From Rhodopirellula halodulae (GTDB lineage: Bacteria > Planctomycetota > Planctomycetia > Pirellulales > Pirellulaceae): a stretch of DNA of 64,000 nt. The notes below the pieces were generated by a model. It did not search any database. It saw only the letters and a program-made list of their open reading frames with translations, and was not told the origin of the DNA. A program made the position numbers and the translations under genes. This document shows positions 1-7,780 of the stretch, piece by piece (within the stretch, counting starts at the first letter, position 1; each line of letters begins with the position of its first letter). The DNA is taken from positions 99,584 to 163,583 of the forward strand of contig NZ_JAJKFV010000033.1 in assembly GCF_020966775.1 (NCBI RefSeq), written 5' to 3'.

Positions 1-114
1 TTCCTGGTCGGACAATTCTACGACATACTTCCTTGATGTACCTGGCATCTCTGATCCTCCTGTACGAGATGCCGAGAGCATACAAAAGCATGACAATTAG
101 AGATAGAGCAACTA

Positions 115-146
115 GTAGGTCAGGTCTCACCTGACAACCGCGCACC
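115..146. repeat. REP-like palindrome, copy 1
   Basis: A 32-nt element beginning GTAGGTCAGGT and containing the inverted repeat GTCAGGT-ctc-ACCTGAC, followed by AACCGCGCACC. It is nearly identical to 359-390 (one difference, in the loop) and related to the reverse-strand copy at 3015-3040. The size, intergenic location and stem-loop form fit a dispersed REP-type element. Nothing indicates an associated transposase in this window. Confidence 0.7.
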
Positions 147-358
147 TCTCCTCACTACCACTGCGATGTTGCCCCACCTTCCCACTCCCATCCTGGTCGG
201 GAACAAACCGTTTCAGCGGTTCCGCCGAATCAGCCTGTCTCAAGCGAGCGACGCGATGCCGGATGTGCGTCGCAAAGCCTCCTTCATTCGGCCTACACGA
301 GTCGGTGCCAAACACCCAATGGCGACACCGGCGGCCTCGCGCCCAACATAATCCTCCC

Positions 359-390
359 GTAGGTCAGGTCCCACCTGACAACCGCGCACC
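359..390. repeat. REP-like palindrome, copy 2
   Basis: Second 32-nt copy of the element at 115-146. It contains GTCAGGT-ccc-ACCTGAC followed by the same AACCGCGCACC tail. The 244-bp spacing and shared tail beyond the palindrome suggest both derive from one element type and are not chance palindromes. Confidence 0.7.
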
Positions 391-697
391 AGACGATTTG
401 CCCAACGTAAAAACGACGTCTCGACCTCGCGAGTGACCGCGATCCACCAACCTGACATGCCGCCGTCTCGGGAGGGATCAATTTCGTCCCAGAACTTCCA
501 ACAACCAACTCGCTCCCGAATTTGCGGTTGAATTGGAACGCGGTGTGCTACCGTTGCACCTCGCTGTTCGGTGGCGGATGAGTCTTCATACCCGGCCATC
601 TTACGCTCAAAGCACTGGACTCCCTCCTAATCTTTGAGAAACAGAAAGCCGGCCGAGCGTGCGGTTAGCAACGGACTCCTCCTGATGGATTTGCAGC

Positions 698-1699
698 GTG
701 TCATCAACTCTCGGAATTGATTCTCCAGCGACTTCGCCTTTCCCACCGGCTGATTCGGCTTCACGCAATCTATTGATTGACGCCAACGAGGCGGAAGAGC
801 TCCGCCGAGAATTCCTTCAGCCTCAACCCTCGCTGCCATCCAAATATTTTTACGATCAAACCGGTTCCGAACTGTTTGACGCGATTTGCGAATTGGACGA
901 GTACTACCCGACTCGCACGGAAGCCTCGATCATGCAGGACAACATCGACGAAATGGTCGATGCGATTGGCACGGCGGGCCGTCTGATCGAGTACGGCAGC
1001 GGAAGCAGCTTGAAGACGCGGTTGCTGCTCGACAACATGCACCCAGAGGTCGCCTACGTTCCGGTGGATATCTCCGGCGACTATCTTCAACAAGTCGCGG
1101 ATCAACTGCGAGACGAATTTCCCGATCGACGAATTGACCCCATCACGGCCGATTTCACGCGTCCCTTTCAACTTCCAAAGCAACAGCACGCCCAATCGCG
1201 AGACGTGGTTTATTTTCCCGGATCCACGATTGGCAACTTTCGCCCCGCCGCGGCATCCAGTCTGCTGTCACAAATGCGAAACCAAGTGGGTCGCGGAGGC
1301 GGTTTGCTGATTGGGTTTGACCAGCAAAAGGCACCGGCGGTATTGGAAGCGGCCTACGATGACCGCCGAGGAGTCACCGCCCTGTTCAATCTTAATTTGC
1401 TGCGCCACTTGAATCGTGTTGCAGGTGCCAACTTCCAGATGGAACAGTATCGACACGTCGCGTTTTACAATGACATCGATCATCGAATTGAAATGCATTT
1501 GGAAAGCACGCGAGAGCAACGAGTCCAACTCGCTGGTTGTTCGCGTACAATTCGGAAGGGAGAACGCATCCTGACCGAGTATTCGCATAAGTACTCGGTG
1601 GATGGCTTCACACGAATGGCAGCGGACAGCGGTTGGCGTCGAGAAAGTGTCTGGACGGATCCGAATGAGTATTTCGCGGTCGCGATGTTTCGATCATGA
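698..1699 (+). CDS. egtD: L-histidine N-alpha-methyltransferase EgtD (ergothioneine biosynthesis)
   Basis: A 333-residue protein of the EgtD family. In this family the enzyme uses SAM to trimethylate the alpha-amino group of histidine, giving hercynine, in the cytoplasm. Visible family features are the N-terminal PKYFYDQTGSELFDAI-type block (about residues 49-64), followed by ELDEYYPTRTE, the SAM-binding LIEYGSGSSLKTR block, and VYFPGSTIGNF. The length is usual for the family. The start chosen is GTG at 698; the upstream Shine-Dalgarno is weak. The stop overlaps the start of egtB (ATGA at 1696-1699), so the two are probably translationally coupled. The neighbouring egtB strongly supports the assignment. 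Confidence 0.93.
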   Translation: MSSTLGIDSPATSPFPPADSASRNLLIDANEAEELRREFLQPQPSLPSKYFYDQTGSELFDAICELDEYYPTRTEASIMQDNIDEMVDAIGTAGRLIEYGSGSSLKTRLLLDNMHPEVAYVPVDISGDYLQQVADQLRDEFPDRRIDPITADFTRPFQLPKQQHAQSRDVVYFPGSTIGNFRPAAASSLLSQMRNQVGRGGGLLIGFDQQKAPAVLEAAYDDRRGVTALFNLNLLRHLNRVAGANFQMEQYRHVAFYNDIDHRIEMHLESTREQRVQLAGCSRTIRKGERILTEYSHKYSVDGFTRMAADSGWRRESVWTDPNEYFAVAMFRS

Positions 1700-2892
1700 A
1701 CGCGAATTCCATGTTGGATCTTTACAAACGCGTTCGGCAGCACTCACAGACAATCTGTGAGTCACTGCAGACGGAAGACTACGTCGTTCAGTCGATGCCC
1801 GATGCCTCGCCAATACGCTGGCACCTGGCACACACGACCTGGTTCTTTGAAACGTTTTGTCTGAAGCAGTTGCCTGACTACGAACCGGTGCATCCCGCGT
1901 TCGAGGTGCTGTTCAACTCTTACTACAACACCGTCGGCGAACAGTTCCCACGCCATCGCCGCGGATTGTTGACCCGACCGACCGTTCGAGAAGTTTGGGA
2001 TTACCGCGAGCAGGTTGATCAAGCCATGCTGCGTTTGTTGGCTCGACCGGACCGCGAAACGATTGTTTCGGATGACGTGTTGCGGACGGGACTGAATCAC
2101 GAACAACAGCACCAGGAATTGATGCTGACGGATCTGTTGCACTTGTTCTCTTGCAACCCGTTGCATCCCGTTTACCGCCAGGACGCTTTGCCGCAGAGCT
2201 CGGCGGCCGATGCATTGCAGTGGGTGGAGGCGACCAAGGAGCAAATTCAAACGATCGGATACGATCCCAATTTGCACGGTCCGTTTTGTTTCGACAATGA
2301 GCTGCCACAGCATCGAGTCCTGCTGCCGACTCACGCCATCGCCGATCGACTGGTCACCAATGGTGCATATTTGGAATTCATCGAGGACGGTGGGTACCGC
2401 AATCCCAAACATTGGCTCTCGGCCGGATGGGCAACGGTTCAAGCCGAAGGCTGGAACGCGCCTCTCTACTGGCAGAAGCGAGACGAAGGCTGGTACCAGT
2501 TCACTTTGGCAGGTTTGATCCCGGTCGATGTCGACGCCCCCGTTTGTCATATCAGCTATTTCGAGGCGGATGCGTACGCTCGCTGGGCAGGCGGACGTTT
2601 GCCAACCGAATTCGAGTGGGAAGTGGCGGTGCGTGATTCGGGCAGCCAGCTACACGATGCGTTTGGCTCCCGTTGGCAATGGACGTCGTCGGACTACGCT
2701 GCCTACCCGAAATACAACCCGCCGGAAGGTGCCATTGGTGAATACAACGGCAAGTTCATGTGCGGCCAAAAGGTGCTGCGTGGCAGTTCCATCGCCACAC
2801 CGGATTGGCACGCTCGATTGACGTATCGAAATTTTTTCCCGCCTGAAACCCGCTGGCAATTCAGCGGAATTCGTTTGGCGAAGGATCTTTAG
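1696..2892 (+). CDS. egtB: EgtB-type hercynine sulfoxide synthase (ergothioneine biosynthesis)
   Basis: A 398-residue protein with an N-terminal DinB-like domain and a C-terminal formylglycine-generating-enzyme-type (FGE-sulfatase) fold, the EgtB architecture. Such enzymes use non-heme iron and O2 to join hercynine to a thiol donor (gamma-glutamylcysteine or cysteine). Likely iron ligands are His46 (in WHLAHTTWFFETF) and the HxxxH pair His135/His139 in HEQQHQE. The C-terminal domain ends with the family-typical VLRGSS...RLTYRNFFPP...GIRLAKD pattern. The gene overlaps egtD by 4 bp. No egtA, egtC or egtE follows, so the C-S lyase must lie elsewhere or be replaced. The choice of thiol donor cannot be read from the sequence. 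Confidence 0.93.
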   Translation: MNANSMLDLYKRVRQHSQTICESLQTEDYVVQSMPDASPIRWHLAHTTWFFETFCLKQLPDYEPVHPAFEVLFNSYYNTVGEQFPRHRRGLLTRPTVREVWDYREQVDQAMLRLLARPDRETIVSDDVLRTGLNHEQQHQELMLTDLLHLFSCNPLHPVYRQDALPQSSAADALQWVEATKEQIQTIGYDPNLHGPFCFDNELPQHRVLLPTHAIADRLVTNGAYLEFIEDGGYRNPKHWLSAGWATVQAEGWNAPLYWQKRDEGWYQFTLAGLIPVDVDAPVCHISYFEADAYARWAGGRLPTEFEWEVAVRDSGSQLHDAFGSRWQWTSSDYAAYPKYNPPEGAIGEYNGKFMCGQKVLRGSSIATPDWHARLTYRNFFPPETRWQFSGIRLAKDL

Positions 2893-3014
2893 CGGATCCG
2901 GTCACCCGTTGGTTTGGATGAAATGGTTTTGTGCGTTGCCTGGCTGACTCGGCGAGTTGTGATTCGGCGATTGTCATGTAAGGGCGGGGCAGGTCAGGGG
3001 CTCGATGGTTGATT

Positions 3015-3040
3015 GTGGCGTCAGGCGGGGCCTGACCTAC
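3015..3040 (-). repeat. REP-like palindrome, copy 3 (reverse orientation)
   Basis: Read on the minus strand this is GTAGGTCAGG-ccccg-CCTGACGCCAC, the same family as the copies at 115 and 359. It lies in the 155-bp gap between the convergent egtB and dinB genes. A partial related GC-rich block (GGCGGGGCAGGTCAGGGGC, 2982-3001) lies just upstream and may be a decayed partner. Confidence 0.6.
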
Positions 3041-3047
3041 GGATGTT

Positions 3048-4235
3048 TTATGTTCGAGGCTGGTTCTTGCGGTCGACCCATTGGTGGCTCGAGGCTCGGT
3101 AAACGCTGTGCTTGCCCAACTTGCTCGCGATTTCGTCGCTGAGTGAATCGACTTTGCTGGATGCTTCGTCTCCGGATTCCTCCGCAAACAAATTCATCTG
3201 CTTCGGCGCGTCCGCCTCACTCAATCCGCCTAGTGACACTCCCAGCAACCTCACGCTTCGGGGTTGCCGCTGACGCATCTCCGCAAGCAACGTCTCAGCG
3301 ACCTTCAGGATTTCCAGCGTGCTGTCGGTCGGATCCGATAACTTGCGAGCACGACTGAAGGTTTGAAAATCTTCGCGTCGGTATTTCAAAGTCACCGTGG
3401 ACGTCAGCCGACGAGCCCTCCGCAGACGCCGGCAAGTCTGTTCACACAGATAGCTGACCACGGAGTTCAGCGATTCCATGTCCGAGAGGTCTTCTGAAAA
3501 AGTTCGCTCGTGCCCAATGCCTTTCGCTTGCCGGTCGACCACAACGCGACGAGCATCGATTCCGTTGGCCAAGTTCCAAAGATGCAGTCCCCATCGTCCC
3601 AACTGAGACTCCAAACGGTCTCGATCCGCGACCCGCAGTTCGGAGATGGTTCGGTATCCCATCCGTTGCAGTTTGGCCTGACCAACTTTGCCGACTCCCC
3701 ACAACCTCGCCACCGGTAACGGATCCAGGAACTCACGCACACCGTTCTCCGGGACTTCGACAAAGCCGTTGGGCTTTCCAATGTCACTGGCGATCTTGGC
3801 AACAAACTTCAGCGGCGCAATCCCAACGCTGGCGGGTAAATTCAATTCACGACGAATCGTTTCGCGGATCGACATCCCAATTTCGCGTGGGGATCCATGC
3901 AACCGAATCGTTCCCGAGACATCCAAGAAGGCTTCATCGAGAGACAGTGGTTGAACGACCGGTGTGAAGCGATGAAAGATCTCTCGGACAGCGCGACCGA
4001 CTGCCGCGTAGTAGTCCAAGCGTCCGCGAATAAACGTTGCATGAGGACAAAGCTTGACCGCGCGACTGCCGGGCATCGCTGAATGAATTCCGTATTCGCG
4101 AGCTTCGTAGGACGCGGCCGTCACGACGCCTCGACCTTCCGACCCCCCCACCACCACCGGCGTTCCACGCAACTCCGGTCGATCACGCTGTTCGATGGAG
4201 GCATAAAACGCATCCATGTCGACGTGAAGAATCAT
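3048..4235 (-). CDS. dinB: DNA polymerase IV (DinB, Y-family)
   Basis: A 395-residue Y-family translesion polymerase. It starts MILHVDMDAFYASIEQRD, where the first catalytic Asp residues lie. The second catalytic block is SLDEAFLDVSG near residue 105. SVGIAPLKFVAKIASDIGKPNG, split by the family's helix-hairpin region (LPVARLWGVGKVGQAKL), follows. The little-finger domain is at about residues 240-350. The length is normal or slightly long. The ATG overlaps the stop of the upstream SRAP gene (ATGA on the minus strand, 4235-4232), indicating a two-gene operon with coupled translation. The polymerase copies past damaged template bases and is error-prone. I did not see a clear C-terminal beta-clamp-binding motif. 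Confidence 0.95.
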   Translation of the reverse strand: MILHVDMDAFYASIEQRDRPELRGTPVVVGGSEGRGVVTAASYEAREYGIHSAMPGSRAVKLCPHATFIRGRLDYYAAVGRAVREIFHRFTPVVQPLSLDEAFLDVSGTIRLHGSPREIGMSIRETIRRELNLPASVGIAPLKFVAKIASDIGKPNGFVEVPENGVREFLDPLPVARLWGVGKVGQAKLQRMGYRTISELRVADRDRLESQLGRWGLHLWNLANGIDARRVVVDRQAKGIGHERTFSEDLSDMESLNSVVSYLCEQTCRRLRRARRLTSTVTLKYRREDFQTFSRARKLSDPTDSTLEILKVAETLLAEMRQRQPRSVRLLGVSLGGLSEADAPKQMNLFAEESGDEASSKVDSLSDEIASKLGKHSVYRASSHQWVDRKNQPRT

Positions 4236-5032
4236 GCGGACTCATTTGTTTCGTTCGAAGGCGTTTCGTTCGATCCCGACCCGATCGAATCCGGAATCCC
4301 GAGCGGACCGCTCACTGAAATCGCGGCCAACTGTTCATCCCGTTTGGCCACGTTTGTCGACTGACGTTTTTTCCATGCGGGTGCCATCTCGCGAGCGACC
4401 GTCATCGACAAAGTCGGTTCGGTCGCGTGATGCTTCAGAATCGTCAACGACTCATCCAGTTCACGAGGTTCGCGCTGAATCCATGCCTGCACGCCTTCCT
4501 CCGAGAGAAAAAACGGAGACCGGTGATGACCGTGTTCCATCACCGTCGGCAGGGCCGGCCGCATGATCAGCGACATCGTGAAGACGGCGGGATTCGTTTC
4601 TTGGTTCTGATCGTCGGGACTGGATTCCTCGTACCAAGTGAACATGGCCGCCGCCAACATCACCGAATTGGCCGGAGCATGAAAGTCAACTTCCGATCCC
4701 GCGGTCTCGCCCCAATAGCATGGTTCGCGAAAACTGTTCATGGGAACGATGCAACGATGGGACTTGATTGCCGATTTCCACGGCCACTTCGATAGATTTT
4801 CGACTCGCGCATTGGTCAGCGGACGTCGTTGCGATTGCGGAGTCTTTCCAAACGGCACCAAACCAAACGCCATCGGCAACACTTCTCGCTGCCCATTACG
4901 ATTCATAGCCACGGCAGCGGCCGGTTTGCCTGGAAAAATGTCCTCAGCCAACTCTAATTGCCGCGGCATCGTCGCATCAAGCTGTTTGGCGACCTGAGCC
5001 AAATCCGTTTTCAAGTTGAAACGATTGCACAT
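4232..5032 (-). CDS. SRAP (YedK/HMCES-type) abasic-site-shielding protein
   Basis: A 266-residue SRAP-domain protein. Members of this family (E. coli YedK, human HMCES) form a covalent adduct between the N-terminal Cys2 and abasic sites in single-stranded DNA. The start MCNRF supplies Cys2 after methionine removal. The block NARVENL...RCIVPMNSFRE carries the conserved Asn and Glu region, and a His lies in the C-terminal MEHGHHRSPFFL block (commonly HxRMP in relatives, so divergent here). It is longer than E. coli YedK because of a C-terminal extension of about 40 residues. Placement directly upstream of and overlapping dinB suggests joint expression in damage tolerance. Confidence 0.9.
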   Translation of the reverse strand: MCNRFNLKTDLAQVAKQLDATMPRQLELAEDIFPGKPAAAVAMNRNGQREVLPMAFGLVPFGKTPQSQRRPLTNARVENLSKWPWKSAIKSHRCIVPMNSFREPCYWGETAGSEVDFHAPANSVMLAAAMFTWYEESSPDDQNQETNPAVFTMSLIMRPALPTVMEHGHHRSPFFLSEEGVQAWIQREPRELDESLTILKHHATEPTLSMTVAREMAPAWKKRQSTNVAKRDEQLAAISVSGPLGIPDSIGSGSNETPSNETNESA

Positions 5033-5434
5033 GCTGGGTCTCTCGAAACGTTGGAATGCATCAACACGAGCCCGGTAGTCGGCATCGGAGCCGCCCGCGT
5101 TTCGTGATCGCTACCACCTGACGCGACGAACAGCAGGGGTTCGGGAATCGCTGCGCGAGCCAAATGGTCGGCCGCCGAGCCGCATTCATCATGAGCCGAA
5201 TGAACGGGGTTGCCAATGCATCCGTCTTCGCTGGCTCAGTGCCCGATTGATCTTCGCCAAATTATCAAGCACAGGAAAGCGTTCGAACGCGCCTTTGAAA
5301 CCAACCAAAAGTCGGTTGTTGCCCCAAGACCATACGTTCATGCGCAACCAACTTGAACACACGCACATTATCAGCGTAACTTGTGGCGTTTCGAGCATGC
5401 AGTGTGTTTTTCAAGTCGCGAGGGCAACGACTTG
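5033..5434. other. Intergenic region, nothing recognised
   Basis: About 400 bases between the divergent SRAP gene and the small ORF at 5435. A 69-codon open frame on the minus strand (5189-5398) has no recognisable content. No repeat, tRNA or obvious regulatory palindrome was found. Promoters for both flanking genes would have to lie here. Confidence 0.4.
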
Positions 5435-5740
5435 ATGGTTGCCCAGTTCCATCTATCGCCTCCCGATCCCATGCGACACCCGCGGAAAATCGCCTACCAG
5501 TGCTGTTGTGCAATCAGTCGCGATGCACCGTTGGTGGACCGGCTTTGGCAATGCCAACGTCTCTTCGATCAGCTCCAACCAGAAAACACGCCCGCGGATT
5601 TGATTCCGTTGGTCTCTCGTTACCAGTCGCGTTTGAGACGCTATAGCGAACTGACGGTCCCCGAACGAGAAGCCTTGGCCAAAGACATCCTGATTTCGTT
5701 TTGGGGAGAAATCTGTGGCGGAGATCCGTTGAAGGGGTGA
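5435..5740 (+). CDS. Small hypothetical protein
   Basis: About 101 residues from the ATG at 5435; an upstream TTG at 5381 and a later ATG at 5471 are alternatives. The C-terminal two-thirds looks like a real, mostly helical soluble protein with a cluster of Cys near the start (AYQCCCAI) and alternating charged and hydrophobic residues (LVSRYQSRLRRYSELTVPEREALAKDILISFWGEI). No family recognised. It stands alone in roughly 1.1 kb between SRAP and the response regulator, and nothing indicates an operon. Low certainty that it is expressed. Confidence 0.4.
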   Translation: MVAQFHLSPPDPMRHPRKIAYQCCCAISRDAPLVDRLWQCQRLFDQLQPENTPADLIPLVSRYQSRLRRYSELTVPEREALAKDILISFWGEICGGDPLKG

Positions 5741-6189
5741 CTGAACGACGGATCGTGTCAGCCAAAACGATGACCTTCAACTTGCAATTCGAGACGAATT
5801 TGCTGAGACGAATCTTCCGTCACATGCCCGGTCGAAATCACACCAACTTGGTCAAAAGGCTATAAAGCGACAACGCCAAGCCTAAGTCAAGCATCCGCTT
5901 TCTGTGGTTTGCCCATCCATTTCGAGGCCTTAACCTGCCTGATAATCGCTACGACTAATACGCGCCGACTTAATCGCTGATCAAATTCCACCCGCGGATG
6001 ATCAGTACACGCATCAAGGAGCGACTGGCACAACGGCTGCTCCGACTTGCGGGTCAGACACACGTGTGGGGCACACGAGTAGGTGTAAGCGAGTCAATAC
6101 AAGCGATAATTGATCGGCGTACTCTCGGGAGCTCCGTAACGCGACGTCTTTGACGTTTTCAGGTTCCCCTTGGATTGTCGAGAGCCAAC
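5741..6189. other. Intergenic region, nothing recognised
   Basis: About 450 bases without a credible gene upstream of the response regulator. There are no repeats resembling those elsewhere in the window. The region is slightly more AT-rich than its neighbours, as expected for a promoter-bearing spacer, but I could not assign a promoter. Confidence 0.4.
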
Positions 6190-7341
6190 ATGACAGGTAG
6201 CAAGATCCTCGTTGTTGATGATCAACCGAGATCATTCGAGTTAATTCAAAAAAGCCTTCAGAGTGAATTCGAGATCGATTTGGTTGATGGTCCCGCGAAA
6301 GCTTGGGCTTGTTTGACGGAAGATCCCGATTACGCCGTGATCGTGTCCGATCTTCACATGCCGCTAGTGGACGGTGTGAAATTTCTAGCGACTGTGAAGA
6401 ATCGCTATCCATCCATCACGCGGATCATCATGACAGCCGATGGCGATCAAGACGCTGCGGTCAATGCGGTCAACGAAGGTGAAGTCTTTCGTTTCCTGCA
6501 GAAGCCCGTTTCAATTGATGGCTTGCGAGCCGTAATGCACGCAGGACTCGCACATCATCGCAGTTTGGATGTCGAGACAAACGTTTTGGAAGAAACGCTT
6601 GAAGGCAGCATTCAACTTCTCGTTGACCTGCTAAAGAAACTGCGACCGCTCGCGTTTGATCGCTCACGAAGAATCAAGCGACTCGTGTCCGCTGTGTGTG
6701 CAGAGCTCGGTGTTCCCGACCGGTGGGACCTTCAGGCCGCCGCCATGCTGTCGCAGATCGGCTGTCTTTCATTGCCTGAAGATCTTTTAAAATCAATCTT
6801 CGCCGGAAAGAACGTCGGAGCGACGAAAGAGATGCAGTTCAACCAACACGTTACTTTCGGAGAGTCCTTGATCGAGAATATTCCTCGGATGGAAGCGATT
6901 CGCCGATTGGTTAGTTGGCAGCGAAAACACTTCGACGAGCTACGTCTACTAGCCACATCCGAAAGGGACCTGACGGCAGCGTCAATTTTGTCGGCTTGCT
7001 TGGCCTACGATCGAAAGGTCATGTCGGGTGATTCGCCCGAAGATGCAATAGAAGAAATGCAACGGTCGCCGAAACAATTTCAGGGCCGAATGGTCGAAGC
7101 TCTGGCAACCATCGTAATCAGCACCAAGACAATCAAAGAGCTTGGCGTCTGGGAATTGCGAGATGGGATGGAACTCAAGAGCGATTTATCCGATCAACAC
7201 GGATCGCTACTCGTCCCACGCGGCCGCACGCTCACCCACGACACGATCCAAAAGCTCCAACGTCGAGGAGCTACAATTGAAGAGCCCATCGTGGTCACGG
7301 TAGCAGAACCCCAGTTCGACCGAGCAAATTCCGCGGAATAG
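6190..7341 (+). CDS. Response regulator with degenerate HD-type output domain
   Basis: A 383-residue protein from the ATG at 6190 (an in-frame TTG lies at 6175). The N-terminal receiver domain has the acidic pair in VVDDQ (Asp10/Asp11), the phospho-acceptor Asp54 in VSDLHMP, Thr82 in IIMTAD and Lys105 in LQKP, so it looks phosphorylatable. The central part (about residues 140-290) aligns by eye with HD/HD-GYP domains, but the metal-binding HD doublet (usually LHDIGK) reads LSQIGCLSLPEDLL and no GYP motif is visible. Phosphodiesterase activity is therefore unlikely. The C-terminal part resembles the tail seen after planctomycete HD-type regulators (RDGMELKSDL...GSLLVPRGRTLT). No partner histidine kinase is adjacent. 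Confidence 0.8.
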   Translation: MTGSKILVVDDQPRSFELIQKSLQSEFEIDLVDGPAKAWACLTEDPDYAVIVSDLHMPLVDGVKFLATVKNRYPSITRIIMTADGDQDAAVNAVNEGEVFRFLQKPVSIDGLRAVMHAGLAHHRSLDVETNVLEETLEGSIQLLVDLLKKLRPLAFDRSRRIKRLVSAVCAELGVPDRWDLQAAAMLSQIGCLSLPEDLLKSIFAGKNVGATKEMQFNQHVTFGESLIENIPRMEAIRRLVSWQRKHFDELRLLATSERDLTAASILSACLAYDRKVMSGDSPEDAIEEMQRSPKQFQGRMVEALATIVISTKTIKELGVWELRDGMELKSDLSDQHGSLLVPRGRTLTHDTIQKLQRRGATIEEPIVVTVAEPQFDRANSAE

Positions 7342-7414
7342 CAATCGCTCGACGCAAAGATCCGTTTCGCCTGCACTCAGGTCCGAGATGCTTCCGTGCG
7401 ACACGGCAAAGAAG

Positions 7415-7489
7415 GGTGGCTGAAGGGACTCGAACCCTCGACCTTCGGAATCACAATCCGACGTTCTAACCAACTGAACTACAACCACC
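7415..7489 (-). tRNA. tRNA-His (anticodon GTG)
   Basis: On the minus strand the sequence folds into a full cloverleaf. The acceptor stem is GTGGTTG/CAGCCAC (one G-T pair). The anticodon arm is TCGGA-TTGTGAT-TCCGA with anticodon GTG, and the T arm is GAGGG-TTCGAGT-CCCTT. The discriminator is C73 with an encoded G at -1 (position 7489), the hallmark of tRNA-His. CCA is not encoded (the bases after C73 read CTT). It lies between the response regulator and the large kinase gene. Confidence 0.97.
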
Positions 7490-7679
7490 GTGTTGGGAGC
7501 AGGGAATTTATCGACGTGACCTCAGGTGGTCAATGCCGGCAACACGTTGGATTTTGAATGATCGTATAGAAATGAGCGGGTTTGTCGTCAAAACCTGCAT
7601 GACCGAGGCATTTTCTCTCTTCGCAGCCAGCCGCTCCCTTCTAAACTCAGGAGATTCCCGCGGACAGGACTCCATCCCC

Positions 7680-7705
7680 CCGTTCAGGAGAACGGAGTTC
7701 TTTTT
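7680..7705 (+). promoter_or_regulatory. Overlapping alternative hairpins upstream of the kinase gene
   Basis: CCGTTC-AGGA-GAACGG (7680-7695) overlaps AGAAC-GGA-GTTCT followed by a run of T (7689-7705). The two stems share bases and cannot form together, an arrangement resembling an attenuator or a weak terminator. It lies 76 bp before the kinase ATG. No leader peptide was recognised. The stems are short, so this may be chance. Confidence 0.25.
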
Positions 7706-7780
7706 GAAGCGCGAGCCGTGCAGTGGTAACATAAGTCGAACTTCGAAAGAGCTCTTCCTTCAAAGCTGGCCAAGAAACCG

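Larger units (their letters stand above)
1..697. other. Left-edge intergenic region, no convincing gene
   Basis: Short open frames occur on both strands, but none has a recognisable domain, a plausible start context or a protein-like composition. The longest (about 240-599, minus) reads straight through a REP-like palindrome. The region carries two copies of that palindrome (listed separately) and then the weak leader of egtD. A promoter for egtD presumably lies here, but I could not pick out convincing -35/-10 boxes. Confidence 0.5.

Noticed and set aside
240-599. 119-codon minus-strand frame at the left edge
   Set aside because: Composition is not protein-like, no domain, and it reads through the REP-like palindrome at 359-390.
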